Shown piece by piece: positions 43,083 through 56,580 of a DNA stretch of 64,000 nt. The translations under genes and the position numbers were made by a program. The notes below the pieces were generated by a model. The model did no database searches. It was not told the DNA's origin and saw only the letters and a list, made by a program, of their open reading frames with translations. Source of the stretch: Heliocidaris erythrogramma (taxonomy: Eukaryota; Echinodermata; Echinoidea; Camarodonta; Echinometridae); contig CM046858.1 in NCBI GenBank assembly GCA_025617745.1, positions 46,019,197 to 46,083,196 of the forward strand, given 5' to 3'. Each line of letters opens with the position of its first letter. Positions within the stretch are counted from its first letter, which is position 1.

Positions 43083-45290
43083 GTATGAATATTTGTAACA
43101 AGACGAGTGTTCATTGAGAGTTATAGAAAGTTTTGAAGTATTTTCTCTATTAGTATTCAACCTTTTTCTCAGCCAATCAGGCTATTGAAGAATGCTTCTT
43201 AGCTTATATAGCATTATATTGCGAATCTGTTTGATGCAATGTTTCTTTCATAATATTTATGTGAACACATAAACCAGTCAACTTTATATCTTGTTGATGC
43301 TATGTCAGACAAAGCATTCATTGCTGTAAACTTATATAACATATATTCAATACACTGATGAAGAAAGAGGCTATTTACATACTATGTCTCAAGCACTTGT
43401 TCGACATTGTTGTAACGATGATGTATGGTTATTATGTATTGAATAAGCGAGTAAAGACTATTGTATACAATCTTGGATTCAACGTTTATATTTTGCAGAT
43501 TGAATAAACTGGAATTATACAATTCCCCCAGCACTCAACATGAAAGGGTGACTGACTCAATTTTTGACAATCCAATAGGTGTCATACTCCAGTAGTTTGA
43601 CTGGTCATACAGAGGTGGTGGCTAAGAATATAAGAAAATCAAAACTACGGAGTAAATTCGCATTGATCCCCAAAATGCACTTACAAAATACAATAATAAA
43701 ACATAGAAGAACTAAAGGTAAATTTGTTCTTACATATACTAAATGATTTATTTGGACACTTTCCAATATGCCTCTTCTGTCACTTTTATTTTTATCTCTA
43801 AAAGTAAAGAAGTTGGACTACATGTCCCTTTAAGTATAATATACTGCAAAATAGCACAGGAATTTCCTGAGAATTATTTTCCAGACGGGTTGCTTATGAG
43901 AGGGAGAGATGGAGAGAGAAAAAAAGGTGAAACAGAGAGAGAGACTAACACTCTGTAAGTCACAAAATGGCTGCTCATTAAGGTTTATTGCCAAGGTTTA
44001 TAGACATTCTCTAACCATGACCTTGACCAAGAAAGCTCAAGAGTAAATCATTCCGTCAACATTCCATATTTAAAGAGCAATGACTACGTGAGAAAATCAT
44101 TGGAACCAGTGTAATTTTGCAGTAGAGCATCCGTTGAAGTTTGAGAAAGATTATTTATACAACTATTAACCTGCAGAGATCTTGAGAAAAAAGCTTCTTT
44201 TGTGAGATGTTGTTTGCATTAAAATAATAAGATTTTAAACTGACTAAAGAATTTTCTTCTAACAAGTTGCTTACCTGATGAACTTTGATGTTTTGAAAAG
44301 AATGGGTAAATCTATAATACACGTTAACACATAATTTGAAAGTAGAAGTCAAAGAGTAAAAAAATGTGATTCTCTCTTCAAAAGAAATCATCAGTATGCC
44401 CTTATATATGAGCAAAAGGTTATCATTATTGAAGTAGCTATAAAATGGCTCATGCATTCTGCAAAATGAAATAATATTTCACTCACCTGTTTTTGTTTTA
44501 ATCCACGAACAGAAGTATTGATGAAACATGGAAGGAAGAAAATGATAAAAGAGAAAGAAATATAATTAGACATTAAAAACAGCATTCCTATCATTTATTC
44601 TTGAAAGGGCAGTCTTAGAAAAAGGTTCAAACCTATTTCAAATACTACACATATAAAACAAGCTAGAGTTGGAAAGGGTCATTTCATGAAGCTTTTACAA
44701 TACAAGCTTGTTGTAAGTGTACTAACATATCATATCAGTAAATGTGATGATATATGCACACTCTTTACACAGGTGCTACTTGCTAAAATGAAAACAGTAT
44801 TGAGAAAAGCTGTAAATTTCTGGAGATGAAGGAACTACATGTATGAATCATCTCGTCAGTTATTAAACCTTGCTATATCTCTGAGGTCCTAATATTGAAC
44901 TTTAACAAAAAATAGTCACAAGATCACAACAGCTGTTGATAATAAATCATGCCTCAGCTCATACAGCTTTTATAATACCCACGCATGACAATATTTAGAC
45001 CATCCTTCTCTAAACAAGAATGGATTTTCTTATGTGCTCTTTTATTATTCCTCACTGAAATACGCTGAAGTAGACTCTACCACTATATATGCTAATTATA
45101 CACTACATTTATTGTAGTTTAATGACATTTTAGAGTTCTGGGCCAGTATTAAATTCAATACTTAAGTTCAAAATATGAGTATTTTACTTATTTTCCAGCT
45201 GAGGTAAAATACTTTAAAAGCAATCTTGGTATTCAACTGAGTTTTATGTCTAAGTATTTTACCCTTAGTCTAAGACATCTCCCTAGCAGA
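43083..45290. other. Unique AT-rich sequence
   Basis: No supported gene. A short GA-rich stretch lies at about 43895-43945. Confidence 0.5.
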
Positions 45291-45829
45291 CTTAAAGGGA
45301 AAGTCCACCCTGATATTAAGTTGGTTTTAAAAGAAGCAGAAAAATTAAAGAAACAGATCAATGAAAGTTTGAGCATAATGCAATAAGAAAGTTATGAATT
45401 TTTTAATCAATCAAAAAGAAACTGGCAACTCCATGACATATCTTGCAAGCTCCTTTCCCATTTGCTCAGTATACATGCATTCATAAATGTTCATATTCTT
45501 TGTTTCTGATGAGGGAATAGATTTGTGTCACACAGGTTTTGTGTAAAAGTATAAGTGAAATAATTGTATCTAGGGTCCATGTATGATAATTTATTTCCTT
45601 TGGAAAAAATGGAATTTTATGATCTTTTTTTGCAGTACAGGGCAAATGGGACAGGAGCTCGCAGGATATGTCACAGAGTTGCCAATTTGTATCTGATGTA
45701 TTACAACTTCAAAAATTCATAACTTACTTATTTTTCATCCGATTTTGCTCAAACTTTCATTGATCTATTTCTTTCATTTTCAGCTTATTTTTGGACCAAG
45801 TTAATATGAGGGTGGACTTCCCTATAAGC
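45291..45829. mobile_element. MITE/foldback with long imperfect TIRs
   Basis: The left end (AAAGGGAAAGTCCACCCTGA, then AGATCAATGAAAGTTTGAGC) and the inverse of the right end (TAGGGAAGTCCACCCTCATA, then the same AGATCAATGAAAGTTTGAGC) pair over roughly 150 bp each side, leaving a central loop. Flanks read TTAA/ATAA, not a clean duplication. No coding frame. Confidence 0.75.
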
Positions 45830-47820
45830 CAAGTACATAATGGCAGGCATATGGCTTTCATACATACAAGGGTCATTCTGGCTACACACAAGTAAATTAA
45901 TACAATTGCATATTAAATGCGACACATTTACTGCACATTATGACTCGCTTGGTGATATTACAATAGCTAATAGTATTTTGCTTTACAGTTGGCTTGCTAA
46001 AGTAAAGTACGTAGATGTGATCTGAATATGCGTTCAGCCCTTTTACCTTGCTAAGCAAAAAGCTAAGTAATATGCCTACTTAATGCAGGTTTTGAATTGA
46101 ATACCAGCCATGGTTATACATACATTTCATAGAATCATACAAAACTTAAAGTTGAATTGTTATCTGCCAAACAATTTTGGTTTATAATAGGTGAGTAATG
46201 AACAAAGAAAGAAAAGATTATCCAGCTAGTAGTTCTCACCAATGTTCATAACATGTGGTTTCATATCTATTGTGCTTTCTAGCAAAAGTATGATTTCAAC
46301 CAAGTTTTTGTTCATTGATTTATATTATGCTGGTCCCCAAAAAATATCCATTTCATGATAAGCAATTCTGAACTACATGTAAGTCTTTTTCTGTTGACAT
46401 GCAATACCATCACCAGAACATACCATTTGCTTCATAAATTTCTTGGTAAACAATTTGAATGGCTAAGTTATATTACATGTGCACAGATCATGTGTATCTA
46501 TGAAAAAAGAAAAATCAAGATAGCTTCAAACAAAATCCTAGTCTCAAAATAACAAAGTAAATTGAAGTCATCAATAATCTTCATTTCTATCCCTTGTTCT
46601 GGTCAAATTCTGTTTACTGAATTCAATTAAATTTACAAAGTTTGATCTTGATTTGGTAAGTATTCCAGCCATGCAGTCACCATTTTGCAAGGGTAAACAT
46701 ACACTAATTCAAACAATAATGCTTCTATCTTTCCACATAATCATTTTTACATTGTAATAAAGAGTAGCAATAAAATCTTTGCTAAAATACAGTTGATGTG
46801 CTGGGGTTGGAACCCACAACCTCATTTATCAACCAGATGTCACCGCTACATAACCCATCCTTCTACTATTGCACTACAATTCAACATTTGAACTTTCAAG
46901 GATCCAGCTACATGTACATGTATTTGATTACAGTATTGTCTAACATACCAAGAAATCAAGATACTCTTAAAGAATCAAACTAACTTCTTTGTGAAAGGAC
47001 CAATAATAATGACATCCATTCTCCCTTTCAGCAGATATAAGTATAATGCAAAAATGAGAGGTGAATCCATAGCAATAAAGACAGTCAACCAGGGATGCAG
47101 TCATGCTGATGTTGAGTGGCTGAGCACAAACTATCCATCAATAATTACACTTCAATTATTCACATCTTCCCTCCCACACAAATGACCATTTTGCCCAGGA
47201 ATACACAAAAAGGGGTAAAAAATACATTGTAACACAATTCCCATGGGACCTACAGCTTCAAATCCTATTAGGATTTGCTTGGAAGCGATATTTTGAGTCT
47301 ATGATCAGGATCGAGGCACTCCAGAAAATGAATGCAAACACTTGGTTTATGGTCCACCAGCTTAACAGCTAATCAACTGGATAGAATTATACAATTTTTA
47401 TCCCTATTTTGTTGTAGTATGTTTAATATTTAATGAGTCAATCAGGTAGAGAGTTTCTAGATTACTCTTAATCATCTCGCTACATCTCATCTCCAACCAA
47501 GCGATTTCTGATGAGGATTTCCAACACCTCCATCATTTGACTTCAGTTCAGTGACTCTACGGTTGTTTGGAAAGTAGCAAACAGGATATATCAAGTATTA
47601 TGCAGTAAAGTTATAAGATGAAGAAGTGGAAGGACAATGACATAGAATTTAAACTTCCAGCATAGCTCTCATCTAATATTCATGAAAATACCAACTACCA
47701 CATACTGAACGGCCTGGGAGATATATCATTGGCTGGCATTCTTTTAAAAAAATAACTAGGCAGGGTTTAAACCCGGACTAAACGTATTGTAAGGATAGAG
47801 ATCCACACTGGGACTTTCCA
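45830..47820. other. Unique AT-rich sequence
   Basis: No supported protein gene. A tRNA-like segment is listed separately (46790-46880). Confidence 0.5.
46790..46880 (-). other. Possible tRNA-derived sequence
   Basis: On the minus strand, GTAGCGGTGACATCTGG followed by GTGGGTTCCAACCCCAGC resembles RNA polymerase III A and B boxes at tRNA-like spacing, but a good acceptor stem and anticodon arm are lacking. A degenerate tRNA or SINE head is possible. Confidence 0.25.
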
Positions 47821-47828
47821 GAATTGGT

Positions 47829-47851
47829 GGGGGGGGGGGGGGGGGGGGGGG
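47829..47851. repeat. Poly-G run (23 G)
   Basis: Longest mononucleotide G tract in the window; uninterrupted. Confidence 0.95.
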
Positions 47852-47944
47852 TAAAGCAGGTCATTCTTTGATAATTCATATATGGTTATTTAGCTGTATG
47901 CCAAAAATCAGCTAACCATGCAAATTATGAAACATATTTTTGTC

Positions 47945-48800
47945 TCAGAAAACTTCAATATGAATGCAACTAGCAGTAAGATATAACTGTTATATGACCT
48001 CCATCATACCACACTCAGTGTGAATGCAGCTATTGACAGTATGTACATGTTAAAATACCTCCCTCATACCACACTCAGTGTGAATGCAGATATTGATAGT
48101 ATGGAAATGTTACAAGACATCTCTAATACCACACTCAGTGTAAATGCAGATATTGATAGAATGTAAATGTTGCAAAACCTCCCTCATACCACACTCAGTG
48201 TGAATGCAGCCATTGATTGTATGTAAATGTTACAAGACATCTCTAATACCACACTCAGTGTGAATGCAGCTATTGATAGTATGCAAATATTACAAGATAT
48301 CTCTAATACCACACTCAGTGTAAATGCAGATATTGATAGCATGCAAATGTTACAAGACCTCCCTCATACAGTACTCAGTGTGAATGCAGCTATTGATTGT
48401 ATGTAAATGTTACAAGACATCTCTAATACCACATTCAGTGTGAATGCAGCTATTGATAGTATGCAAATGTTACAAGACCTCCCTCATACCACACTCAGTG
48501 TGAATGCAGCTATTGACAGTATGTACATGTTAAAATACCTCCCTCATACCACACTCAGTGTGAATGCAGCAATTGATATTATGTAAATGTTACAAGACAT
48601 CTCTAATACCACACTCAGTGTGAATGCTGCTATTGATAGTATGGAAATGTTACAAGACCTCCCTCATACAGTACTCAGTGTGAATGCTGCTATTGATAGT
48701 ATGGAAATGTTACAAGACCTCTCTCATACAGTACTCAGTGTGAATACATCTACTGATAGGATGTAACTGTTGCAAGACCTACCTCATACTACACTCAGTA
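47945..48800. repeat. 60-bp minisatellite, about 13 full units
   Basis: Period is exactly 60 bp, with core ACACTCAGTGTGAATGCAGC and TATTGATAGTATG. Units fall into two main types, CCTCCCTCATACC and CATCTCTAATACC, which partly alternate. Degenerate partial units lie at both ends. Unlike a CRISPR array, the whole unit repeats and there are no unique spacers. Confidence 0.95.
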
Positions 48801-49073
48801 AGACCAATCACCCTACTGACAACAAACCTGACAATTTCCTAATCATCTTCTCAACATGAAGTCATTCCATTCAAACATCACGGTCACTCAGTCAGGTCAT
48901 CACTCGCTTAGGGTTTGGAATTCTAAATACTTTATAGTTTATAGTATTGGATTACCAGCATCAGGTTGGCTTCTCAGACATCTACTTATTTAATCATATA
49001 CACAGCAAAGGTTTACAAAAGAGTGAAACTCTTCTTATTCAATGAATGTAAATATAAACATTTGATTTGAAAC
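48801..49073. other. Short unique stretch
   Basis: Nothing recognisable between the minisatellite and the TTAA MITE. Confidence 0.5.
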
Positions 49074-49325
49074 TTAACCCCTTCCATGCCACCAGAGTTT
49101 TGAGCAAATGTCAAATATGAATTTTCAAGAGTTAAATATTAACTTTGAAAGAGTATTTTCTTCAGCAAACTGGACAAAAGTTATATTGCATAAGAATAAA
49201 CATTATACTGATGGCACAGGTTTCTGCATGAGGAAGAATTTTCAAGCCATTCTGAGCCTAAACAAAATGTTCAACACTCAACATTTTTGGGCGGGATTTG
49301 CCGCCCACGGCATGCTAGGGGTTAA
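49074..49325 (-). mobile_element. TTAA-flanked MITE, copy 2
   Basis: TTAA at 49074-49077 and 49322-49325. Reversed, it aligns with 11525-11771 throughout (for example TTTAACTCTTGAAA, GGCTTGAAAATTCTTCCTCA). The 81-aa frame across it is incidental. Confidence 0.82.
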
Positions 49326-50360
49326 CACACTTATGAATCACATTTTAGCATAAAACTTCCAAATATGATAGAGAAGCACTTTCATCAAAGTTGAAAATCA
49401 CACTAAATTATCCTCCTCATTTCTCAACCAATTATTTCTTCTTTACTTTTATTCTTTGGGTATCTTCTTATGGAAATATCTCCTGCTTCTAACTATCAAG
49501 ATGAGGAAGCAAGAAGTCAAAGGTTAAGGCTAATGCAAAGGTCAAACCAGTATTTACTCTTTTCCACACACACAAAATTATAGAGAGACAGAAATAGAAC
49601 AGGATATTACAAAGTGTGGAGAGATGAAGTCATACAAACCCACACAAGCTAACAGGAAGACTGCCCCAAATGGGATAAAATGCTAAATATAAATCCTCAG
49701 CTGTCCTCACATAAAGTAAAACCATGTATCTTATTAAAAAGAAATGGACAGAGAAGTGGTATCCCAAATAAGTATATCAGCACATCAGTGGAAATGTCAT
49801 CGCACTTTTAGGATGTAAGTAAAACCACTTGTGATGTAGGAATCGGACACCATTACATCATACAAAGATCAGAGTATAAGTGACATGCAGCTATCAAGTA
49901 CTCAATCTCCCCTTCTCTATACTACATCAGTGACTGCACAACAATGCTCAAGTCTTTCTGACATTCTGACAGAGAGGTTAGAAATGCTACCATTTCCATA
50001 CCCATTACCCATAGGTATGTATCCTTTTAATGATTTTTTAGTATAACTCTAATTACAAGGGATAGCAGGGTACTACTAAATAAATATCTTACTTGTTTTT
50101 CTTCCCCTCATGAGCACAAGAAAAGAAGAAAAAGATAATTGGAGTCATTCAACATCATAAAACTCTTAATACTGATGTAGTTCTGGCATTAAATACATGT
50201 GGATCTTTTCTCACTTCTTGTTCCCTCAATATTACCATGCCAAAATGTATACAAATAAAAATTAGAAAGCTGGGTGTTATTTCAATATTTCCAATTTTGG
50301 TTTGATTTCTAGCACCTGATCTCTAAGATATGAAAAGATTCTGCAAACTATCAGAGATTT
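49326..50360. other. Unique AT-rich sequence
   Basis: No supported gene or repeat. Confidence 0.5.
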
Positions 50361-50775
50361 CTATCAGAGATTTCTAGCATATGAGAGTAAGGATTGCTAA
50401 CAAAAGGACATAACACTGAGAAAGTAAAAGAAATAAAGAATAATATTGCACACTCTTACACCCTAACTCACTCCCTTCTCCCTCTCTATCTCTCTCACTA
50501 TCTCTCTATCAGAGATTTCTAGCATATGAGAGTAAGGATTGCTAACAAAAGGACATAACACTGAGAAAGTAAAAGAAATAAAGAATTATATTGCACACTC
50601 TTACACCCTAACTCACTCACTTCTCCCTCTCTATCTCTCTCACTATCTCTCTATCAGAGATTTCTAGCATATGAAAGTAAGGATTGCTAACAAAAAGGGC
50701 ATAATAGAAAGTAAAAGAATAATATTGCACACTCTTACACCCTAACTCACTCCCTTCTCCCTCTCCAGCTCTCCG
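50361..50775. repeat. 145-bp tandem repeat, nearly three units
   Basis: Units start at 50361, 50506 and 50651, each CTATCAGAGATTTCTAGCAT, and each contains a CT-rich tail. The first two are almost identical; the third has internal deletions. Confidence 0.93.
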
Positions 50776-53554
50776 TCTATCTTTCTCCATCTCACTTGAT
50801 TTTACTCTTTTCCATTTTAAATTTAGAATAAAATACTGTAAATATAGACTCCTTGCATGTTGTACTTTAGGCAAAAATGTCTGAATAAAAATTTACTTTC
50901 TAAAATTAAATACCGCTGTAATATCACCTTCATTTGGATTCTATCAGACTCAAACTTGATTTAACTGGTGCTATTTTTGTAGTCACAAATTCTATATTTG
51001 ATAATGCATATTGAGGACATTTTAAAGCTAATCTGTACATGAATTACTTTTTAAAAAAAACCTGCAATATGAAGAACACATGTATGACAAAGAACACAAA
51101 ATACTTTTGGAATATGTGTTTTCAGCAGTTTCTTGACCATGATGACTTGCTCTAGAGCCGACCTTTCCCTTTAAAACAAGATCATCACAACTTAATATCA
51201 CAACAACCTACACAGTTCTCAAATTGTAACCAAGACAGCATTTCCCATCATTTCCTCACCTGTTCAGATACAGGGCCAAGAAAAGAAGCAATTTCCCTCA
51301 AGTAGTTTCAAGAAAATTAGGGGGAAATTGCACTTATACACTCCATGACATTCTTCATGCTATTTAGCTTTTTCAGGCTTCCCATTTTGGTGTTAGTCCC
51401 ATCCAAATGCATTACATGTTACTACAGATAAAGCTTTTACCAACCGTGCTGTCTTAAGTAGATATGGAACCATTGATTTGTACCAATTCTTGTTGATGTC
51501 CACTGGAAACCCTTCCGACACATTTATTTTTCTTACATCAAAGCATTCATCATGGATTTTACTATATCCCCATATAAGGGTTAACATGTCAGCTATATTT
51601 TCCTCTTATTCCAAAATAAGGTTATTGGATGTTTAAGTGTGCGCGCTCTCTCTCTCTCTATATATATATATATCTCCGTCTCTCTTCATTACATTTATAT
51701 GTGACTAAAGTATCACATTGTATACTAGTAATCATAACTAATCTTTTTTTCACTCTCCCCAATAGAGTACAGGAATCAAGTTTTTTTTCACAAAACAAAC
51801 TTCTTTAGCAGAAAATACATTATAAGGCTTTAACCATAAAACATTTGGATATGACGTTTTGATAAGAATATACTCAACATCTATCAATGATGATTCAGTT
51901 AGTGCATTTCTCAAAAAAAAAAAAATAACAACCCACCAAAATAAAGAAATATTCAATCATTTCTTTTTAAAGACATTCTTATATGCGATATTGATGAATA
52001 ACAACAATAATAATAATAATAATAATAATCCAATTAAAGTCCACTCCAATTTTATTAACCGAAATGAAAATGTTCAGAAACATGTAGCAATTGTTCAACA
52101 TGTAGGAATTGTACCAAATGAAAAGGAGTAGAGTTTTTAAACCAAGAATATGAAGGATAATGGTTAAAGACACATATCCATTACCCAAATTCGTGCCTCG
52201 TCTTTAGATCAGTAATGGATGCAGAGTACAGCCAGGAGATGGAGAAAAAGAGACAGGGAAAGAGAGACAGAAAGAGAGACAGAGAGAGAGAGACAGAGAG
52301 AGAGACAGAGAGAGAGAGACAGAGAGAGACAGAGAGACAGAGAGAAGATAAAGAGGGAGAAAGAGAGAGAGGAAGGAGACAGAAAGACATAGTAAACATA
52401 GCAAGGTTTATCAGCTGTTTAAGCTCTATTATCTTCATATCTCTACCTGTCAGTGATAATATCATGTGTTAACATTCTTGTTACTAATCTCATGGTGACT
52501 TCAGCCATACATTCATTGTATTTCTTTGGTTTTGGCGTGCACATTTCAACATGCTAAAAAATATAAAAGAGAGAATACACCACAATATATCATTTCTTCT
52601 TACAAAGTTTGTGGTAGGTGTTTGTTTTTAATGGTCATCTTGATATCCAAAACACCCGGTATAGACATTTCATCAAAGCCCCCAAATATGAAATACAAGC
52701 TTGAAAACCCATACAAGAGAATCCTCTATGTCTTTAATCATTTCTTTCTCAGTAGCTTATGATGACTCAGATAATATTTACGTCACAGGTTCACCATCAA
52801 AGACTCGTGAGCAAATCTGTTGATATGAAAAGTCATCATGATTTATGTGAACCTAAAATAAATAAATATATGTGAATGCATTCACAATTGGGGATTAACT
52901 AAGGTTGTTCAATGCAGAATATCACCATCCACTTTCTCTCTGTATAAAATTATAAGATGAATAATGAAATCCTTTCATTCCAATGTATATATAGCTTATT
53001 TTTGAAGAATAGATATTTCAAAATGCTGAAATTTTAACATTCTTTTATTTCCTATCATAACCAATGCTTCCATCAAACTCTTGAAATGTAATGTTGTTAC
53101 ATGCAAGCAGCATATTTCTATGTTATAAGATATCTTCTGAACTGGTCAGTTAAAAGCATCATATCCACAGCCATAATCCCCCATCAATCTCCACCAAACC
53201 AATGTCCAGAGTCATAAATTTACATCTAATTCCAGTGATCCATATCAAACAAGAGATTATTTCTGTGCTATTAGTGGATATGTCATAAACAAAGCTCTCT
53301 ACTACCATTTAAATCAAACCAAGATATGACCAGCAATAAAACACAAGAGTGCTATTAAAATAAACATCTCATGAAAGCAAGTCCATCAAGAAATCTTCAA
53401 TGGCTACAGAATGAGAGTGACTATTTCAATGAATGAACATATTAATCTTTTGTCAACCTATTTAATACGCCACGTCTTCTTACCTATGTAACATTTTCTT
53501 ATAATAAAGGTGTTACTTTTAAGCATGCATGCAATGAACTACCTTAAAATGCTT
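50776..53554. other. Mostly unique AT-rich sequence with microsatellites
   Basis: Contains CT/TA repeats (51640-51673), an (AAT)n tract (52005-52029) and a long GA-rich repeat (52240-52385). Leu/Ser-rich and Arg/Glu-rich frames over the GA tract are artefacts. No gene supported. Confidence 0.55.
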
Positions 53555-54235
53555 TTTACAGAACTTTTCAAGTAGTAGTAGATATAGTAGTGGATACCTT
53601 TTTGCGCACAGAGCAAATTGTGCATAATTCTCATCTAGTATACATTGTCAAGAAAAAAAATGTTTTTTCTCCTTTGTTTTCAAAATGTGTTTACAAAGCC
53701 CAAGAAAAGAAGAATGAAGAAATAAATTTCATGTGTTTAGAGAAATACTTGGTGCCTGTTTTCTTTGTTATATTGCAATTCATGACACTTTAAAGCTACA
53801 TTGCCATTCATGAAACTATAAAGCTATATTGTTATTCATGAAACTTTACAGATATATTGCTTTACAGAACTTTTCAAGTAGTAGTAGATATAGTAGTGGA
53901 TACCTTTTTGCGCACAGAGCAAATTGTGCATAATTCTCATCTAGTATGTCAAGAAAAAAACTGTTTTTTCTCCTTTGTTTTCAAAATGTGTTTACAAAGC
54001 CCAAGAAAAGAAGAATGAAGAAATAAATTTCATGTGTTTAGAGAAATACTTGGTGCCTGTTTTCTTTGTTATATTGCAATTCATGACACTTTAAAGCTAC
54101 ATTGCCATTCATGAAACTATAAAGCTATATTGTTATTCATGAAACTTTACAGCTATATTGCCATTCATGACACTTTAAAACTAGATTGCCATTTATGAAA
54201 CTTTAAAGCTATATTGCCATTCATGACACTTTAGG
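53555..54235. repeat. 306-bp tandem duplication plus 28-bp minisatellite
   Basis: TTTACAGAACTTTTCAAGTA starts at 53555 and again at 53861. The following about 230 bp is nearly identical between copies, including a CCTTTTTGCGCACAGAGC motif. Both units end in tandem copies of a roughly 28-bp motif (CATTCATGAAACTTTAAAGC), extended in the second unit to about 54235. Confidence 0.92.
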
Positions 54236-55064
54236 GCTAAGCTTTGATATATCAAGATTATATTCTGCAATTGGTCGTAATGGTTTTGAAAGTGTTCACA
54301 TTTTGAGACATGCTTTCTAAATGTTATAGATACTTGATGTAGTAGATCTAGCAGGATCTAAATTGAAGATGAAATGTGATGAATGAATACAGTAATTTCA
54401 GAACAAGTCCATCTATATTTTCTTTAAGCTGCAACTGTCGACATCAAGCTTTAGATTATGATAAATCTTTTTCAATTTACTTTCAATTTATGATTCAGCA
54501 TATCAAAGCCCCTTTCATTGTCCTCTTGTCTGTAATTTGACCAAAGCCTTATTTGAATGACAGCATAATGTCAAACAAAGCATGGTTTTGAGATTGCTTG
54601 TATGTCTCATAGGGTTTTAAAGGGCTTATTTTAAAGTCAGACAAAAAAAAAACAAGAAAATTGTTCACATTATCAAATCAAGAGCAAATTCTAACACCAC
54701 TTGAATTGGAAAATGAAATTTGTGGCAGCCATGTTTCTCTGTACTCCAACTAAAATTTCTTCTGTGGATGATCTTCTATTGAAACTGACTTTATTCAGCA
54801 GCAGCATTAGATCACTCTACTCATCTATCAATATCCAATTGACCAAAATGGTCAAGCACCACACTCGATTGGCGGCAGCCGGCCCTAGACAAATCATTAC
54901 TTAGTGCTTGATAACCTAATCTAAAGTTCACAAGATACAATGTTGAAAGATATTCATCTATCTCGAAGCGGGCTATTCATTTAGAAACCATATTTCTCTT
55001 CCAGAGAATTTCATAAGAATTAGTTGCAATAATATTATCTAATTTTCATATGTCTAGTTTACTA
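54236..55064. other. Unique AT-rich sequence
   Basis: No supported gene or repeat. Confidence 0.5.
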
Positions 55065-55222
55065 CAGTTAACTTTGCCTAAGTCGAATCTGTTGGGACCG
55101 CAAAAATAGTGACTTAAGCCAAATTTGACTTACGAAATGTAAATATCACATGTTTTGCATATAGTTTGGTCCACAAATTGATTTGACTTATATGGTAAGT
55201 TCGACTTATGCACAGTTAACTG
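55065..55222. mobile_element. Small pogo-like MITE
   Basis: CAGTTAACTTTGCCTAAGTC at the left and the inverse of the right end (CAGTTAACTGTGCATAAGTC) match at about 18 of 20 positions. TA precedes the left end; the right flank reads AT. Termini resemble those of the 2279-3041 element (CAGTCAACCTCGC...TAAGTCG). Confidence 0.6.
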
Positions 55223-56019
55223 ATTTGATTAAGAATTATTTTTTCAATACTCCTTTCAGTAAACATGCTATTTGGCTATTTCCACTTTAATATTTTTTTT
55301 TGGCCGCATTGTTTTTATTAGTGGACACCATGTAGATATGTACATTTATATGTGTAGTAAAGTGTGGGGAGTGGAGAGTGTGTATGCCTGCATTCTCTCT
55401 CCCCTCCCATTTTCGCTCTCTCTCTCTCTTCACTTTTCTGTCATCTTCAAATTCTGTTTGCTGTGTTTATCTTTGTGTAAATCTCTCCAGCCATCCCACT
55501 CTCATCTTTCTACCTCTACCACCACTACCATTCTAATACCACCACCACCAGTCATCTATTCCTATCCTCACCATCTCTTCTCCCACATTAATCTTAACAT
55601 CATCTCTAGTGATCATATCCCTTCTCTTTATACCTCTTTCACACTTTATCTACTCTGTATCCAATTCAACTTTGTTCCAGATTTCTCAGATCTGGTATTA
55701 TATTACTGATATTACTTCTTAAATAGTGCTTGATCCTCTTTGTCCTTGGTTCTCAATGCATTTGCTAAAAATGAATAATTGACAGATAATCAAATTATTG
55801 GGAAAACACATTTAAAATGCCTATTTTTCATTGAAAACTTACTGATCCATTATAAAAAAGTGATACCTTGTAATTTGATAATTCAAAGTAATTTTGATCC
55901 TCATAACACCTTGTCAGCAGCTCTTTCTCTACTCCAGAAGACATTTGGAGGCTTCATAGTGTAACTTTTCAGCATCTCATCTGCTCTTTTTACAATAGCA
56001 CTGAACAGAAGGTTACATG
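55223..56019. other. AT- and CT-rich non-coding sequence
   Basis: A 145-aa frame (55272-55709) is driven by CT-rich composition and shows no domain. Nothing else supported. Confidence 0.5.
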
Positions 56020-56580
56020 TCGTTTTTCCGAAGGTTCGTATTTCCGACGGTTCGTTTTTCCGAAGGTTCATAATTCCGAAGGTTCGTTATTCCGAAGGTT
56101 CGTTACTCCGAAGGTTCGTTTTTCCGAAGGTTCGTTTTTCCGAAGGTTCTTTTTTCCGAAAATGAAATAGGGTTCATAATTCCGAAGGTTCGTATTTCCG
56201 AAAATGAAAAAGGGTTCGTATTTCCGAAAATGAAAAAGGGTTCGTATTTCCGAAAATGAAATAGGGTTCGTATTTCCGAAAATGAAAAAGGGTTCGTATT
56301 TCCGAAAATGAAAAAGGGTTCGTATTTCCGAAAATGAAATAGGGTTCGTATTTCCGAAAATGAAAAAGGGTTCGTATTTCCGAAAATGAAATAGGGTTCG
56401 TATTTCCGAAAATGAAAAAGGGTTCGTATTTCCGAAAATGAAATAGGGTTCGTATTTCCGAAAATGAAATAGGGTTCGTATTTCCGAAAATGAAAAAGGG
56501 TTCGTATTTCCGAAAATGAAATAGGGTTCGTATTTCCGAAAAAGAAAAAGGGTTCGTATTTCCGAAAATGAAAAAGGGTT
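56020..56580 (-). repeat. Left foldback arm, 16-bp and 26-bp tandem repeats
   Basis: Starts with several 15-16 bp units and then about 14 units of 26 bp, differing mainly in GAAAAAGGG versus GAAATAGGG. A 265-aa minus frame over it (repeats of EIRTLFHFRKYEP) is a consequence of the repeat period. Confidence 0.95.

Noticed and set aside
47945-48800. CRISPR-like regular array
   Set aside because: The whole 60-bp unit repeats with no unique spacers, and the context is a eukaryotic genome. It is a minisatellite.
52181-52472. Arg/Glu-rich and Leu/Ser-rich frames over the GA tract
   Set aside because: Simple-repeat artefacts on both strands.
55272-55709. Possible host membrane protein of 145 aa
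   Set aside because: Composition follows the CT-rich DNA; no splice context, domain or homology is recognisable.
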